Source: Sphingobacteriales bacterium
GTDB taxonomy: Bacteria > Bacteroidota > Bacteroidia > Chitinophagales > Chitinophagaceae
Direction of reading: 5' to 3'
DNA length: 64,000 bases
NCBI GenBank assembly: GCA_004144185.1
Contig: SEFP01000002.1
Location: 310,001-374,000 of the forward strand
The number at the start of each line of letters is the position of its first letter. Position 1 is the stretch's first letter. Shown here one piece after another: positions 14,869-23,345 of the stretch. Made by a program: the position numbers and the translations under genes. The notes under the pieces were generated by a model. It was not told where the DNA came from, searched no databases, and was given only the letters and a program-made list of their open reading frames with translations.

Positions 14869-14927
14869 GAACTGATTCCGGAACGAGCTGATAGATGGGA
14901 TTCCGGAAGTCTATCCTTTTATCCAAT

Positions 14928-14966
14928 AAAGAAGGGCTGCAACACTAGTGTTGCAGCCCTTCTTTT
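14928..14966. terminator. Bidirectional terminator between the dioxygenase gene and ribE
   Basis: A perfect 32-base inverted repeat (14931-14962) centred on ACTAGT, with T-rich sequence on one side and A-rich on the other. It separates two convergent genes. Confidence 0.9.
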
Positions 14967-14983
14967 AGTACGATGTTAATATG

Positions 14984-15598
14984 CTATTGAATAGCACCCG
15001 CCCAGTTGCTTTGTAATTGTTGACTGCGCAGAAAATATTTCCCCAGCACATCAAATTCGATATTCAGGGCATCACCGGCCGCGAGTTCATTGAAGGTGGT
15101 ATGCTCATAGGTATATGGAATGATGGTCACCGAAAACGCATCGGCCGTCACCTCAAAAACCGTCAGCGAAACACCGTTGAGGCAGACACTGCCTTTTTCA
15201 ATCAGCAACGGACCAAAGGCTTCCGGAAACCGGAACCGGAACAACCAGCTACCGTTCACAGATTCTGCTTCGATGCAGGTACAAACGGCATCGACATGGC
15301 CCTGCACAAAATGACCATCGAGCCGGTCACCCAAACGAAGTCCCCGTTCCAGATTCAACGTCATGCCGACCATCCAGGTACCCAGGGTGGTTTTGGCCAA
15401 CGTTTCGGCAACGGCCGTCACCTTGTATTGGCTTCCCTGAATATCGACTACCGTTAGGCAAACGCCATTGTGCGCTACCGACTGATCGATTTTAAGCTGA
15501 CCTTCATACGTCGGTGCAGCTATCCAGAAATGACGACTGCTTCCTTCTTCGGTCACGGTAAGAACCTGACCGGTAGTTTCAATAATTCCTGTAAACAT
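14984..15598 (-). CDS. ribE: Riboflavin synthase, alpha chain
   Basis: Riboflavin synthase dismutates 6,7-dimethyl-8-ribityllumazine into riboflavin. The 204-residue protein contains the two lumazine-binding repeats of the family. The first opens with MFTGIIETTGQV and has HNGVCLTVVD; the second has GHVDAVC near its start and LNGVSLTVFEV, with the family's IPYTYEHTTF near the C-terminus. No FMN riboswitch-like structure is seen upstream: the lipoprotein gene stops 9 bases before the start. Confidence 0.96.
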   Translation of the reverse strand: MFTGIIETTGQVLTVTEEGSSRHFWIAAPTYEGQLKIDQSVAHNGVCLTVVDIQGSQYKVTAVAETLAKTTLGTWMVGMTLNLERGLRLGDRLDGHFVQGHVDAVCTCIEAESVNGSWLFRFRFPEAFGPLLIEKGSVCLNGVSLTVFEVTADAFSVTIIPYTYEHTTFNELAAGDALNIEFDVLGKYFLRSQQLQSNWAGAIQ

Positions 15599-15607
15599 AG
15601 AAGTAAG

Positions 15608-16156
15608 TTACTGCCGGGTAGCGGTGCCGTAATGAACGCGGGTTCCGGTATCGGAGATCACTGTAAAGGCTATTCTTAGACCTACCGTATCCGCCAGATC
15701 ACGCTGTAAAGAACCATTGATGGTATCGGCCGGCCGGCAGAAAAGTTGTCCTTTACCAACAGTGGTGTCCAGCAATGCCCGGAAACCGGTCCGTGGCGCC
15801 GTCAGCACCAGCGCCTGGCTGCAAAAACCAGTAAGGGTCACGCGGTTATTGCCGGTAGCAGCAATGGTCAGCAGGTATTGTTTGGTAGACGCAACACTGT
15901 CCAGCGATCCGTCTTCGCGGGTCACAGAATCGTTGAAGAGAAAATTCCCTTTAAAGAGATCTGCCGGATACACACAAACCGTATTATCCGGTTTACCCGG
16001 AAAATTCCAGTTATAATTCACCGCTTCCGGATCATTGCAATACCGGTTGGAGTCTAACCGGGGGTCCGTGACGTTGTATGTATTTTCGACCTGCTTACAG
16101 CTTCCCAGCCAGGTTGCCCCAGCCACCATCAGTCCTCCCAGCACAGCCATTTTCAT
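15608..16156 (-). CDS. Unknown lipoprotein
   Basis: 182-residue protein from ATG 16156. An N-terminal hydrophobic segment ends in the lipobox LGSC (cysteine at about residue 20), so it should be lipid-anchored. The mature part has four more cysteines and the pattern of a small beta-sandwich. The segment DRYCNDPEAVNYNW-like near the start resembles short Cys-containing repeats of Bacteroidota surface lipoproteins. It begins 23 bases after the upstream DUF6029-type gene and is followed closely by ribE. Function unknown. Confidence 0.65.
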   Translation of the reverse strand: MKMAVLGGLMVAGATWLGSCKQVENTYNVTDPRLDSNRYCNDPEAVNYNWNFPGKPDNTVCVYPADLFKGNFLFNDSVTREDGSLDSVASTKQYLLTIAATGNNRVTLTGFCSQALVLTAPRTGFRALLDTTVGKGQLFCRPADTINGSLQRDLADTVGLRIAFTVISDTGTRVHYGTATRQ

Positions 16157-16179
16157 AGGACTAAATCTACGAAAGGCTT

Positions 16180-17781
16180 TTAGAAGGAAGAGGTCATAGA
16201 GAACTTCATTCCGCTGAATGCCGGTTCGTAACGGCAGACCCCACCCGTACAATTGATGCCTTCTACCTGCTTCACATAAGCAGCGGTGAACCGGTGCGGG
16301 CCACGTGTGTAGGCACCGAAGAACTGATAAAAATGTTTGTTGTCTTTGATCGGGCTTTCGTTGGACGGACGGAGCAGGTACATATCCGACACCGCAATAC
16401 TCCAGCGGGGAGCCACATTGTACTCGGCCAGCAAAAAGACCTGCGGCCCCAGATCGTAGTCGGTATGCATGTACTCTGCTTCAACACGCAGGGACTTCTT
16501 CTCATTAAAGCGATAGGTAATCTCTCCAAACGGGGTAAAGGCAAACATGTACTGAGCCGATGGATTGATCTGGTACACCGGCCGGTTGTATTCCAGATAT
16601 TGGGCACCCAGCTGAATATTTACCGGCCCCAGATTACGCCATTCGATATCGCCATAGACTTCCCGGTACAGGCTTTGCCCTTCCAGCGTATTGATATGGG
16701 TATAGTTCAGCGTTACGGTCACATCGTCATTGGGAGCGATTAACCCATCGAGTCCCCAGGCCAGCTCAGACAGGTTCTGAGACGCCGGGCTATACCGGGC
16801 GAGCAGCCGCTGCGGGCGCAGCCGGGCGATCACCGGCTGCCAGTTCATCAGGCCGGCCAATAAAATCTCGTTGGGTGAGGTGCGCATCTCAAAATTCTGG
16901 GTGCGCTTAACGGAGCCGTTTACCGCAAAGCCTTTTTGGGCATAGCTCGCCGTTGCGTACAGCACATTGCCGTCCAAGTTTTGCAACGTACCATCCCGCT
17001 CAATGGCTTCTTCTGTTTTATAAGCTGCCTCGGTGTAAATCGACAACGAACCGGTTGTAAGCGTATTATACACCGAAGCGGCATACATGTTGTACTTCGG
17101 CACAAAGCGCTGCTCCAGCGGCAGGGCATTGATGTTGGCAGCAATCGACGTCATGGAGCTTTCATCCAGCGTCCGGTTCAGGATGCCGAAGCCGGGAGCC
17201 ATATTTACTTTCTTGGCAATGGTAAAATCGCCTTCTGCATTCAAGGCTTTGATGACCGGATTGTACCGTGGAAACAAGGTCGTTCCGAACAAAGCGGTAT
17301 TCTTCTGATTTCCCATCAGTCCTTTAATGGAAAAATGATCGCTGGGTTTGAACCGTACACTCAGGCCGGTCAGCGCATTATCGATCAGCAGTCCCCGGTC
17401 TTCGTACGCGCGGTACAGGATTCCGGAACCGATCTGATCGTAGATCGTACCGCCGGTTACCGTCAGTTCGCCAATGGTTTTGGTCAGCGTCATGGCACCA
17501 ATGCCGATACCATTGTAAGACAGCTTGGGATTGTACAGGTTAGAGTTGTAAAATCCGTCGATGCGCAAAAAGGCTGAAAAATCTTCTTGGCTGTACCGCA
17601 GTGAAAGCCAGCTTTCCGAGCCGGTACGCTGATTGTCGTACTGCGGCGTTCCGCTGGCTGCAATCGTCGTGTCGCGGTTAAAGAAGTTGACGTTGGTTTG
17701 CAGGTCACCACTCAGGGTTCCTTGTGCAAAAGAAGTTATGGAAAAGGTCGTTAAACCTAAGGCGAGTAGTGCCTGTCTCAT
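16180..17781 (-). CDS. DUF6029-type outer-membrane beta-barrel protein
   Basis: 533-residue protein from ATG 17781 with a signal peptide (MRQALLALGLTTFSITSFAQ). The rest is rich in alternating aromatic and polar residues, as in ...EYMHTDYDLGPQVFLLAEYNV, and ends in SMTSSF with a terminal Phe. These are signs of an outer-membrane beta-barrel. It matches the DUF6029 group found in Bacteroidota beside TlpA-like thioredoxins, as here: a TlpA gene is transcribed divergently 82 bases away. The cargo or role is unknown. Confidence 0.7.
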   Translation of the reverse strand: MRQALLALGLTTFSITSFAQGTLSGDLQTNVNFFNRDTTIAASGTPQYDNQRTGSESWLSLRYSQEDFSAFLRIDGFYNSNLYNPKLSYNGIGIGAMTLTKTIGELTVTGGTIYDQIGSGILYRAYEDRGLLIDNALTGLSVRFKPSDHFSIKGLMGNQKNTALFGTTLFPRYNPVIKALNAEGDFTIAKKVNMAPGFGILNRTLDESSMTSIAANINALPLEQRFVPKYNMYAASVYNTLTTGSLSIYTEAAYKTEEAIERDGTLQNLDGNVLYATASYAQKGFAVNGSVKRTQNFEMRTSPNEILLAGLMNWQPVIARLRPQRLLARYSPASQNLSELAWGLDGLIAPNDDVTVTLNYTHINTLEGQSLYREVYGDIEWRNLGPVNIQLGAQYLEYNRPVYQINPSAQYMFAFTPFGEITYRFNEKKSLRVEAEYMHTDYDLGPQVFLLAEYNVAPRWSIAVSDMYLLRPSNESPIKDNKHFYQFFGAYTRGPHRFTAAYVKQVEGINCTGGVCRYEPAFSGMKFSMTSSF

Positions 17782-17862
17782 CAGATTGTTGTGCGTCCCA
17801 ATTAAAACACCGAAATTAGGCCTTCCGTTTCGCGGATGCAAACGTTTTCCTAACGTCTTTCT

Positions 17863-18357
17863 ATGAAAAAACTTTTTCTTGCCGCCGCCTGCTCGCTGGT
17901 CTCTGTAGCGGCAATGGCACAGTCTCAATCACTTCCGTCTACAACCGTCAAAGACATGTCGACCGGTAGCAAAGTAGCGTTCAATCAGGCATTCAAACCG
18001 GGACGGATCACGATGGTGAATTTCTGGGCCACCTGGTGCGTACCGTGCAAAAAAGAAATCAAAAACGTACGCGCCAAGCTTCCGGAATGGCGTAAGCAGG
18101 CCGATTTTGATTACATGACCGTTTCGATCGACGAAAGCCGGGCCGAAGGGCTGGTTCGCTCGTATGCCGTATCTCAGGGTTGGGATTTCCAGTACTTTAT
18201 TGATCCCAACTCAGATCTGAAGCGTTCGCTGAATTTTCAGAATGTGCCTTTTACCATTGTGGTCGGCAAAGACGGTAAAGTAGCCTATATGCACAGTGGC
18301 TATGAAGAAGGCGGTGAAAACGAAGTCTTCGCCAAGATCCTGGAGCTTTCCAAATAA
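17863..18357 (+). CDS. TlpA-like secreted thioredoxin
   Basis: 164-residue thioredoxin-fold protein with a signal peptide (cleavage near AMA-QSQ). The active site WATWCVPCKKE has Cys59 and Cys62, and the cis-proline loop is VPFTIVV (about 130). It should act as a periplasmic disulfide reductase or carrier. It is divergent from the DUF6029-type porin-like gene. A terminator follows at 18377-18408. Confidence 0.92.
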   Translation: MKKLFLAAACSLVSVAAMAQSQSLPSTTVKDMSTGSKVAFNQAFKPGRITMVNFWATWCVPCKKEIKNVRAKLPEWRKQADFDYMTVSIDESRAEGLVRSYAVSQGWDFQYFIDPNSDLKRSLNFQNVPFTIVVGKDGKVAYMHSGYEEGGENEVFAKILELSK

Positions 18358-18376
18358 GAATTTTCCGTCCGGAATG

Positions 18377-18408
18377 AAACGGCTGCCCAAAAGTGCAGCC
18401 GTTTTTTT
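18377..18408 (+). terminator. Terminator after the TlpA-like gene
   Basis: Stem AAACGGCTGC (18377-18386) with GCAGCCGTTT (18395-18404), an 8-base loop and a T-run, 20 bases after the stop codon. Confidence 0.9.
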
Positions 18409-18450
18409 GTTCCATCCGTTCTCCCCAATTCGATCCCCTATTTTCGCAGT

Positions 18451-19692
18451 ATGCAGCTGGCGTTTGAAACCGCACTGGCGTTTCGCGCCATCCGCAGCAA
18501 TGGATTGCGCTCGGTCCTCACCGTACTGATTATCGCTATCGGCATTATGGCACTGGTCGGGATTCTGACGGCCTTTGAAATCCTCAAGACCAACGTAACC
18601 GAAAGCTTTAGCTCACTCGGTGCCAATACGTTTCAGATGACTCCGGAAGTTGTCAAAAAGAAAAAGCGTGGACGTGCGGCAACCGCCACTCCGGAAGCCA
18701 AACCGATTACGTATGAGCAGGCCATCACCTTCCGGAAACGCTTTTCAGCCAATGGGCAGGTCGGCATTTCGTTTGTGGCGGCCGGTGCCGCCGTGGCCCA
18801 GTACAATGGCGTTAAAACAAACCCCAATCTAAGCCTGACCGGTGTAGACGATCGCTATTTTGACCTCTCACACACCCGCCTCTCGGCCGGTCGCAGTTTT
18901 TCTGCGGCGGAGCTTTCCGGTGGCCGGTATGTCTGTGTCATCGGCTCGGCTGTAGCCCGGAAACTGCATCCTCAAAAACCGGCAGCCTTGCTGGAAGACG
19001 ATCTGCTGATCAACAACATCCGGTACCGTGTGATCGGCATTGCCGATGAACAGGGCGGCAGTTTGCGGATGAATGCAGACAACCTGGTGTTAATTCCACT
19101 GGAGAATGCCCGGATGCTGTATGGCAATCCGCAAACCAATTACACACTCAACGTAGCGGTAAAAGACCCGGCGGCTAAAAGCGTTCTTTCCGAAGAGGCC
19201 GAAGGACTGATGCGCCAGCTCCGGGGACTGCGGCTGGACGAGGCGTCCAACTTCAGTATCAGCAGCAATGAAAGTATGATGAGTTCTTTGCTGGAGGTAC
19301 TTGGCTATCTGCTGGGTGCCGCCGTCGTCGTTGCTGCCATTACGCTGTTGGGATCGGTCATCGGTCTGATGAATATTATGCTGGTTTCGGTAGCCGAGCG
19401 TACCCGAGAAATTGGCATCAGCAAAGCGCTGGGTGCCCGTGCAGCGACCATCCGCCGGCAGTTTTTGCTGGAGTCAATTCTCATCGGTTTGTTGGGTGGA
19501 TTGCTGGGTGCGGTGCTGGGCGTGGCGGTGGGCAACCTGCTGGGACTGGCCTTCGACTCCGGTTTTATCGTGCCCTGGTTCTGGATGGGCACCGGCATTT
19601 TACTGTGTATTCTTGCGGGGGTGATTTCCGGAATTTATCCGGCCCTCAAAGCCTCCCGGCTCAATCCTATTACAGCACTGCGGTATGAATAA
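18451..19692 (+). CDS. MacB-like ABC transporter permease
   Basis: 413-residue membrane protein with the MacB/FtsX layout. A first membrane helix (about residues 24-44, VLTVLIIAIGIMALVGIL) is followed by a periplasmic domain of about 230 residues. Three helices close the protein near LLGAAVVVAAITLLGSVIGLMNIM, LLGGLLGAVLGVAVGNLLG and GILLCILAGVISGIYPA. The conserved cytoplasmic EIGISKALGARAATIRRQFLLES lies between the second and third. No ATPase gene is adjacent, so it must work with a subunit encoded elsewhere. The last bases overlap rsgA. Confidence 0.9.
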   Translation: MQLAFETALAFRAIRSNGLRSVLTVLIIAIGIMALVGILTAFEILKTNVTESFSSLGANTFQMTPEVVKKKKRGRAATATPEAKPITYEQAITFRKRFSANGQVGISFVAAGAAVAQYNGVKTNPNLSLTGVDDRYFDLSHTRLSAGRSFSAAELSGGRYVCVIGSAVARKLHPQKPAALLEDDLLINNIRYRVIGIADEQGGSLRMNADNLVLIPLENARMLYGNPQTNYTLNVAVKDPAAKSVLSEEAEGLMRQLRGLRLDEASNFSISSNESMMSSLLEVLGYLLGAAVVVAAITLLGSVIGLMNIMLVSVAERTREIGISKALGARAATIRRQFLLESILIGLLGGLLGAVLGVAVGNLLGLAFDSGFIVPWFWMGTGILLCILAGVISGIYPALKASRLNPITALRYE

Positions 19693-20617
19693 AGCACTGG
19701 TTTATAAATCCACCGGAAGCTGGTACAACCTTAAAGATGAGGCCGGCAATTTCCGGAAAGGCCGTATCAAAGGCCGCCTCAAAATAGACACCGATATTTC
19801 CTCGACCAATCCCATTGCGGTGGGCGATGAGGTAACGTTTCATCCGGAAGACAAAGAAGGCGAAGTCTACGCCATGATCGACGGGATCGAACCCCGCCGC
19901 AATTATATCGTACGGGTCTCGCCGCACAACCGGCATCAAAAACATATTGTTGCGTCCAACCTCGATCTGGCGGTACTGGTTGCTACGCTGGCTGCGCCGC
20001 GCACCTCGGTTGGCTTTATCGACCGTTTTTTGCTGACGGCCGAGATGTATCATATTCCGGCGGTGCTGGTCTTCAATAAAGCAGATGCAATTGAAGACCG
20101 CACGGGAGCCGAACGGATGGCCGACGCCTACCGGCAGGCCGGCTACCAGGTACTGTTTACCAATGCATTTGAAGGCGATTCTCTGCAGGAACTGAAAACC
20201 TTGTTGCAGGACAAGACCGCCTTATTCAGCGGGCACAGCGGTGTGGGTAAAAGCACGCTCATCAACGGCTTGATGCCCGATCTGGCGTTGCGTACCGGTG
20301 CCGTATCCGATTTCAGCGGCAAAGGCCAGCATACTACCACCTTTGCGGAGATGTTTGACACGCCCTTTGACAGTCGCATCATTGATACGCCGGGCGTAAA
20401 AGAGTTTGGATTGATCGACGTGGACAAGTGGGAACTGGCACATTATTTTCCGGAACTGCGCCGGGCGATGGACGGTTGCCGGTACAACAACTGCCTGCAC
20501 ATCGCCGAGCCAGACTGTGCGGTACGGGACCAGGTTGAAGCTGGTTTGATTCCGATGGAGCGATATGTTTCGTACCGGACGATTCTGGATGATCTGGGCA
20601 ACCATCAACGGCGATAG
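19685..20617 (+). CDS. rsgA: Ribosome small-subunit GTPase RsgA
   Basis: RsgA is a circularly permuted GTPase in late 30S maturation. It has an N-terminal OB-fold (about residues 1-75), then G4-type NKAD (about 120), the P-loop SGHSGVGKST (about 180-190) and DTPGVKEFG (about 237-245), and a C-terminal zinc knuckle CRYNNCLHIAEPDC (about 265-278). Length 310 is normal. The start overlaps the permease stop by eight bases in another frame. Confidence 0.96.
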   Translation: MNKALVYKSTGSWYNLKDEAGNFRKGRIKGRLKIDTDISSTNPIAVGDEVTFHPEDKEGEVYAMIDGIEPRRNYIVRVSPHNRHQKHIVASNLDLAVLVATLAAPRTSVGFIDRFLLTAEMYHIPAVLVFNKADAIEDRTGAERMADAYRQAGYQVLFTNAFEGDSLQELKTLLQDKTALFSGHSGVGKSTLINGLMPDLALRTGAVSDFSGKGQHTTTFAEMFDTPFDSRIIDTPGVKEFGLIDVDKWELAHYFPELRRAMDGCRYNNCLHIAEPDCAVRDQVEAGLIPMERYVSYRTILDDLGNHQRR

Positions 20618-20723
20618 CATCTTACTGGCACCCTGTTTTCAGGGTCCGGAAACCTAGCCTTGATTGGTCCGATATGCAGGAGACCGTTCAAGGCCCGATT
20701 CTTTCTTCTACAACCTTTTATTT

Positions 20724-21038
20724 ATGATTCTTTACAACGTAACCGTTCAGACCGAGCCTGAAATTGAGCAGGACTGGATTCAGTGGATGCAGCAGGAACA
20801 CATTCCGGAACTGCTGGCTACGGGCCTGTTTACCGAAGCCCGGCTGTGCCGGCTGACCCAGCAGCCGGAAGACTCGGCACCCACATATGCAGCCCAGTAT
20901 TTTTTTCCGGACCAGACCTCGTACGATACCTACCTCGATACCTACGCGCCGGCGATGCGACAGAAAGGAATCGACCGGTTTGGCAGCCGTTTTGTAGCCT
21001 TCCGGACGGTTTTGGAGGTTCTTTCCGTGCATCCATAG
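20724..21038 (+). CDS. DUF4286-type small protein
   Basis: 104-residue protein that opens MILYNVTVQTEPEIEQDWIQWMQ and contains HIPELLATGLFTEARLCRL, then YAAQYFFPDQTSYDTYLDTYAP. This is the DUF4286 pattern common in Bacteroidota, probably a small ferredoxin-like fold of the dimeric alpha-beta-barrel type. The function is unknown. I chose ATG 20724 rather than the longer frame because homologues begin at MILYN. Confidence 0.8.
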   Translation: MILYNVTVQTEPEIEQDWIQWMQQEHIPELLATGLFTEARLCRLTQQPEDSAPTYAAQYFFPDQTSYDTYLDTYAPAMRQKGIDRFGSRFVAFRTVLEVLSVHP

Positions 21039-21112
21039 AACTCCGGAACGGACCAATCGCCTGAAACCCGCGCCAAATGGGCATTTCTTCAAAAAAATTT
21101 CCGGAAAAACCC

Positions 21113-21142
21113 TTTGATGATATTGGTTGGTCGCTATATTTG
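21113..21142 (+). promoter_or_regulatory. Promoter of the HU gene
   Basis: TTTG (21113-21116) and TATATTTG (21135-21142) are separated by 18 bases, a good match to the Bacteroidota TTTG-N(18-21)-TAnnTTTG promoter. The HU start codon lies 53 bases further on. Confidence 0.7.
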
Positions 21143-21195
21143 TTCCTACCGAACGCTCATTTCTCATTTAACCCCCTCTAATTAATCCGTTCTTT

Positions 21196-21546
21196 ATGAA
21201 CAAGACCGAACTCATCGACCACATTGCTGAAACCGCCGGCATCACCAAAGGCCAGGCCAATGCAGCTATGGACGCGTTCACCGATGGCATCACTTCTGCT
21301 CTCAAAAAAGGCGACAGTGTAACACTGGTAGGTTTTGGTACCTTCTCCGTATCTGAGCGTAGCGCCCGTACCGGCCGCAACCCGCAAACCGGCGAAGCGA
21401 TCAAAATCAAAGCACGCAAAGTAGCTAAGTTCAAGGCTGGCAAAGGCTTCTCTACAGCTGTTTCCGGTGAGAAAGCACCTGCTGCCAAAAAAGCTGCTGC
21501 ACCTGCTGCCGCTGCTAAGAAAGCACCTGCTGCCAAGAAAAAATAA
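21196..21546 (+). CDS. hup: HU-family nucleoid protein with Lys/Ala tail
   Basis: Histone-like HU protein. The first 90 residues are a standard HU fold: MNKTELIDHIAETAGITKGQA at the start, GFGTFSVSERSARTGRNPQTGE (about 49-70) as the DNA-binding arm, then IKARKVAKFKAGKG. The C-terminal 25 residues are only Ala, Pro and Lys (KKAAAPAAAAKKAPAAKKK), a histone-H1-like extension seen in several Bacteroidota HU proteins that probably adds DNA compaction. Total 116 residues. It is transcribed from its own promoter and ends at a hairpin. Confidence 0.93.
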   Translation: MNKTELIDHIAETAGITKGQANAAMDAFTDGITSALKKGDSVTLVGFGTFSVSERSARTGRNPQTGEAIKIKARKVAKFKAGKGFSTAVSGEKAPAAKKAAAPAAAAKKAPAAKKK

Positions 21547-21569
21547 CCTCTTTTCTGCCCGAGTTTAGA

Positions 21570-21600
21570 AAGCAGCAACGCCATCTCGTTGCTGCTTCTT
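21570..21600 (+). terminator. Terminator after the HU gene
   Basis: An 11-base-pair stem AAGCAGCAACG (21570-21580) with its complement (21587-21597), and a T-rich tail. The tail runs into the -7 element of the THX gene. Confidence 0.8.
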
Positions 21601-21608
21601 TACTTTTG
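21601..21608 (+). promoter_or_regulatory. -7 element of the THX gene (TACTTTTG)
   Basis: Exact TAnnTTTG match, 40 bases before the THX ATG and directly after the HU terminator. Confidence 0.5.
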
Positions 21609-21648
21609 CAGCTTTCAACATCTTTTTTAATTCTAAAATCATCCTCTC

Positions 21649-21771
21649 ATGGGTCGTGGAGACAAGCGCACCAAGCGCGGCAAAATTACAATGGGTTCTT
21701 TCGGCAAAGTGCGTCCTGCACGTGCTTCCAAAATAGCTGGTACTACCAAGCCTGCTGAAAAGAAAGCCTAA
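21649..21771 (+). CDS. 30S ribosomal protein THX
   Basis: A 40-residue, very basic protein beginning MGRGDKRTKRGKITMGSFGK and ending in TKPAEKKA. This is the Bacteroidota form of THX (bTHX), a small peptide first described in Thermus that stabilises the top of the 30S head. It is too short for most gene-size cut-offs. It has its own candidate promoter and a strong terminator. Confidence 0.93.
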   Translation: MGRGDKRTKRGKITMGSFGKVRPARASKIAGTTKPAEKKA

Positions 21772-21806
21772 GCATTATTGGAGGCAGCTTCGCTGCCCGG
21801 ATGCTT

Positions 21807-21844
21807 AAGAGAGACTATTCCGGTTCCGGAATAGTCTCTCTTTT
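21807..21844 (+). terminator. Terminator after THX, built on TTCCGG/CCGGAA
   Basis: A 17-base-pair stem (21807-21823 with 21826-21842), a 2-base TT loop and a T-run. The top of the stem is TTCCGG-TT-CCGGAA, so the terminator contains a TTCCGGAA copy. Confidence 0.92.
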
Positions 21845-21961
21845 GTTTAGCGCCCTACGCTACTGAAGGGATCCGGTTGGCAGAATAACGCTAAAATGCG
21901 GTCTGGCAGAGTTTCAAAAGCGTTGGTTCTTAAATTCTTTCTGGAAGGCAGTCGGGCAGCT

Positions 21962-21969
21962 TACTTTTG
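21962..21969 (+). promoter_or_regulatory. -7 element of the uronic-acid sugar genes (TACTTTTG)
   Basis: Exact TAnnTTTG match, 24 bases before the TTG start of the nucleotide-sugar dehydrogenase. No clear -33 element. Confidence 0.45.
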
Positions 21970-21993
21970 TGACGGTATTAAAACCGCTTTCTC

Positions 21994-23283
21994 TTGCTCT
22001 CTGCGCTTCAACACAAACACCAAAAACTGGCCGTAATCGGTCTCGGATATGTAGGCCTGCCTATTGCACTGGCATTTGCACGTCAGCTCCGGGTGATCGG
22101 CTTTGATATTAATGAGCAGCGGGTCGCACAGATGCGGCAGGGTATTGACCCCAGCAACGAGCTGGATAAGACTGCCTTTGATGGCTGTGACATTCACTTC
22201 ACAACATCGCTGGACGAGCTCAAGGAAGCCACTTTTTTTATTGTAGCCGTACCCACACCGGTAGACGAGCATAACGTGCCCGACCTGACGCCGGTCCTCA
22301 AAGCCAGCGAAACCATCGGTAAGGTGGTGAAGAAAGGTGATTGTGTGGTTTTTGAAAGTACCGTTTACCCAGGCTGTACCGAGGAAGACTGCCTGCCGGT
22401 TATCGAGCGGATTTCCGGACTGAAGGCCGGTACCGACTTCACCTATGGCTATTCGCCCGAGCGCATCAATCCGGGCGATAAAGTACACACCCTGGAAAAC
22501 GTTGTGAAAGTAGTCAGCGGCAACAATGCCGAGACGCTGGAACTCGTGGCGGGCGTGTATGAACTGGTGATTACAGCCGGCGTGCACCGGGCCTCCAGCG
22601 TGAAAGTGGCCGAGGCCGCTAAAATCATTGAAAACACCCAGCGGGATCTCAACATTGCGCTGATGAACGAACTGTCGATCATTTTCGACCGGATGGACAT
22701 CAACACCTACGAAGTACTGGAAGCCGCCGGTACGAAGTGGAACTTTTTGAAGTTTTTCCCGGGTCTGGTTGGCGGACACTGCATTGGTGTAGATCCGTAT
22801 TATCTCACGTATAAATCCGCACAACTGGGCTACAGCAGCCGCGTCATTCTGGCTGGTCGCGTGATCAACGATGAGATGGCAGCCTGGGTTGCTAAAAAAA
22901 CAGTGCAGGCCATTATCCGGAACGGCAGTAATGTATCCCAGGCCAAGGTGTTGATTCTGGGTGCTACGTTTAAAGAAAACGTAACCGATATCCGGAACTC
23001 CAAGGTAGCCGATGTGGTACGTGAATTGAAAGGCTACAGCGTAGAGGTGGATGTGGTGGACCCGCACGCCGATAGTGAAGAGCTCCGGCACGAATACGGG
23101 TTTGGGTTGGTTCCGGAAGCTGGCACCGACTACGACGCCGTGATTGTAGCGGTGGCCCACCAGGAGTTTGCCGCGTATGACGATGCATATTTCGCGGGAC
23201 TCACCAAGCCTGGTGCCATCATTGCCGACCTGAAAGGCGCGTATCGCGGAGCCATTACCAGCCGTACCTACTGGAGCCTGTAA
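21994..23283 (+). CDS. UDP-N-acetylhexosamine 6-dehydrogenase (TviB/WbpO-like)
   Basis: 429-residue NAD-dependent nucleotide-sugar dehydrogenase, oxidising UDP-GlcNAc or UDP-GalNAc to the uronic acid. The Rossmann motif is VIGLGYVGLPIA (about residues 14-25). The block VFESTVYPGCTEEDCLPV is characteristic of TviB/WbpO-type enzymes, and the catalytic cysteine lies in GGHCIGVDPYYL (about 262). It starts with TTG and has a TAnnTTTG element upstream. The epimerase gene follows 62 bases later, which fits production of UDP-GalNAcA for the surface polysaccharide. Confidence 0.9.
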   Translation: MLSALQHKHQKLAVIGLGYVGLPIALAFARQLRVIGFDINEQRVAQMRQGIDPSNELDKTAFDGCDIHFTTSLDELKEATFFIVAVPTPVDEHNVPDLTPVLKASETIGKVVKKGDCVVFESTVYPGCTEEDCLPVIERISGLKAGTDFTYGYSPERINPGDKVHTLENVVKVVSGNNAETLELVAGVYELVITAGVHRASSVKVAEAAKIIENTQRDLNIALMNELSIIFDRMDINTYEVLEAAGTKWNFLKFFPGLVGGHCIGVDPYYLTYKSAQLGYSSRVILAGRVINDEMAAWVAKKTVQAIIRNGSNVSQAKVLILGATFKENVTDIRNSKVADVVRELKGYSVEVDVVDPHADSEELRHEYGFGLVPEAGTDYDAVIVAVAHQEFAAYDDAYFAGLTKPGAIIADLKGAYRGAITSRTYWSL

Positions 23284-23345
23284 CAAGGTCTGGTACGCAT
23301 TCGACTCGCAGGTTTCTTATTCTCCCCACTCTTACTTTTTTTGCT

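Noticed and set aside
15599-15607. FMN riboswitch before ribE
   Set aside because: Only 9 bases separate ribE from the lipoprotein gene, and no RFN-like structure can fit.
16936-17577. 213-codon open frame on the plus strand
   Set aside because: Antisense to the DUF6029-type barrel gene, which has a signal peptide and a barrel-like pattern.
21961-23286. 441-codon open frame on the minus strand
   Set aside because: It runs opposite the TviB-like dehydrogenase gene, whose motifs are intact. The antisense frame has no recognisable domain and is a by-product of codon bias.
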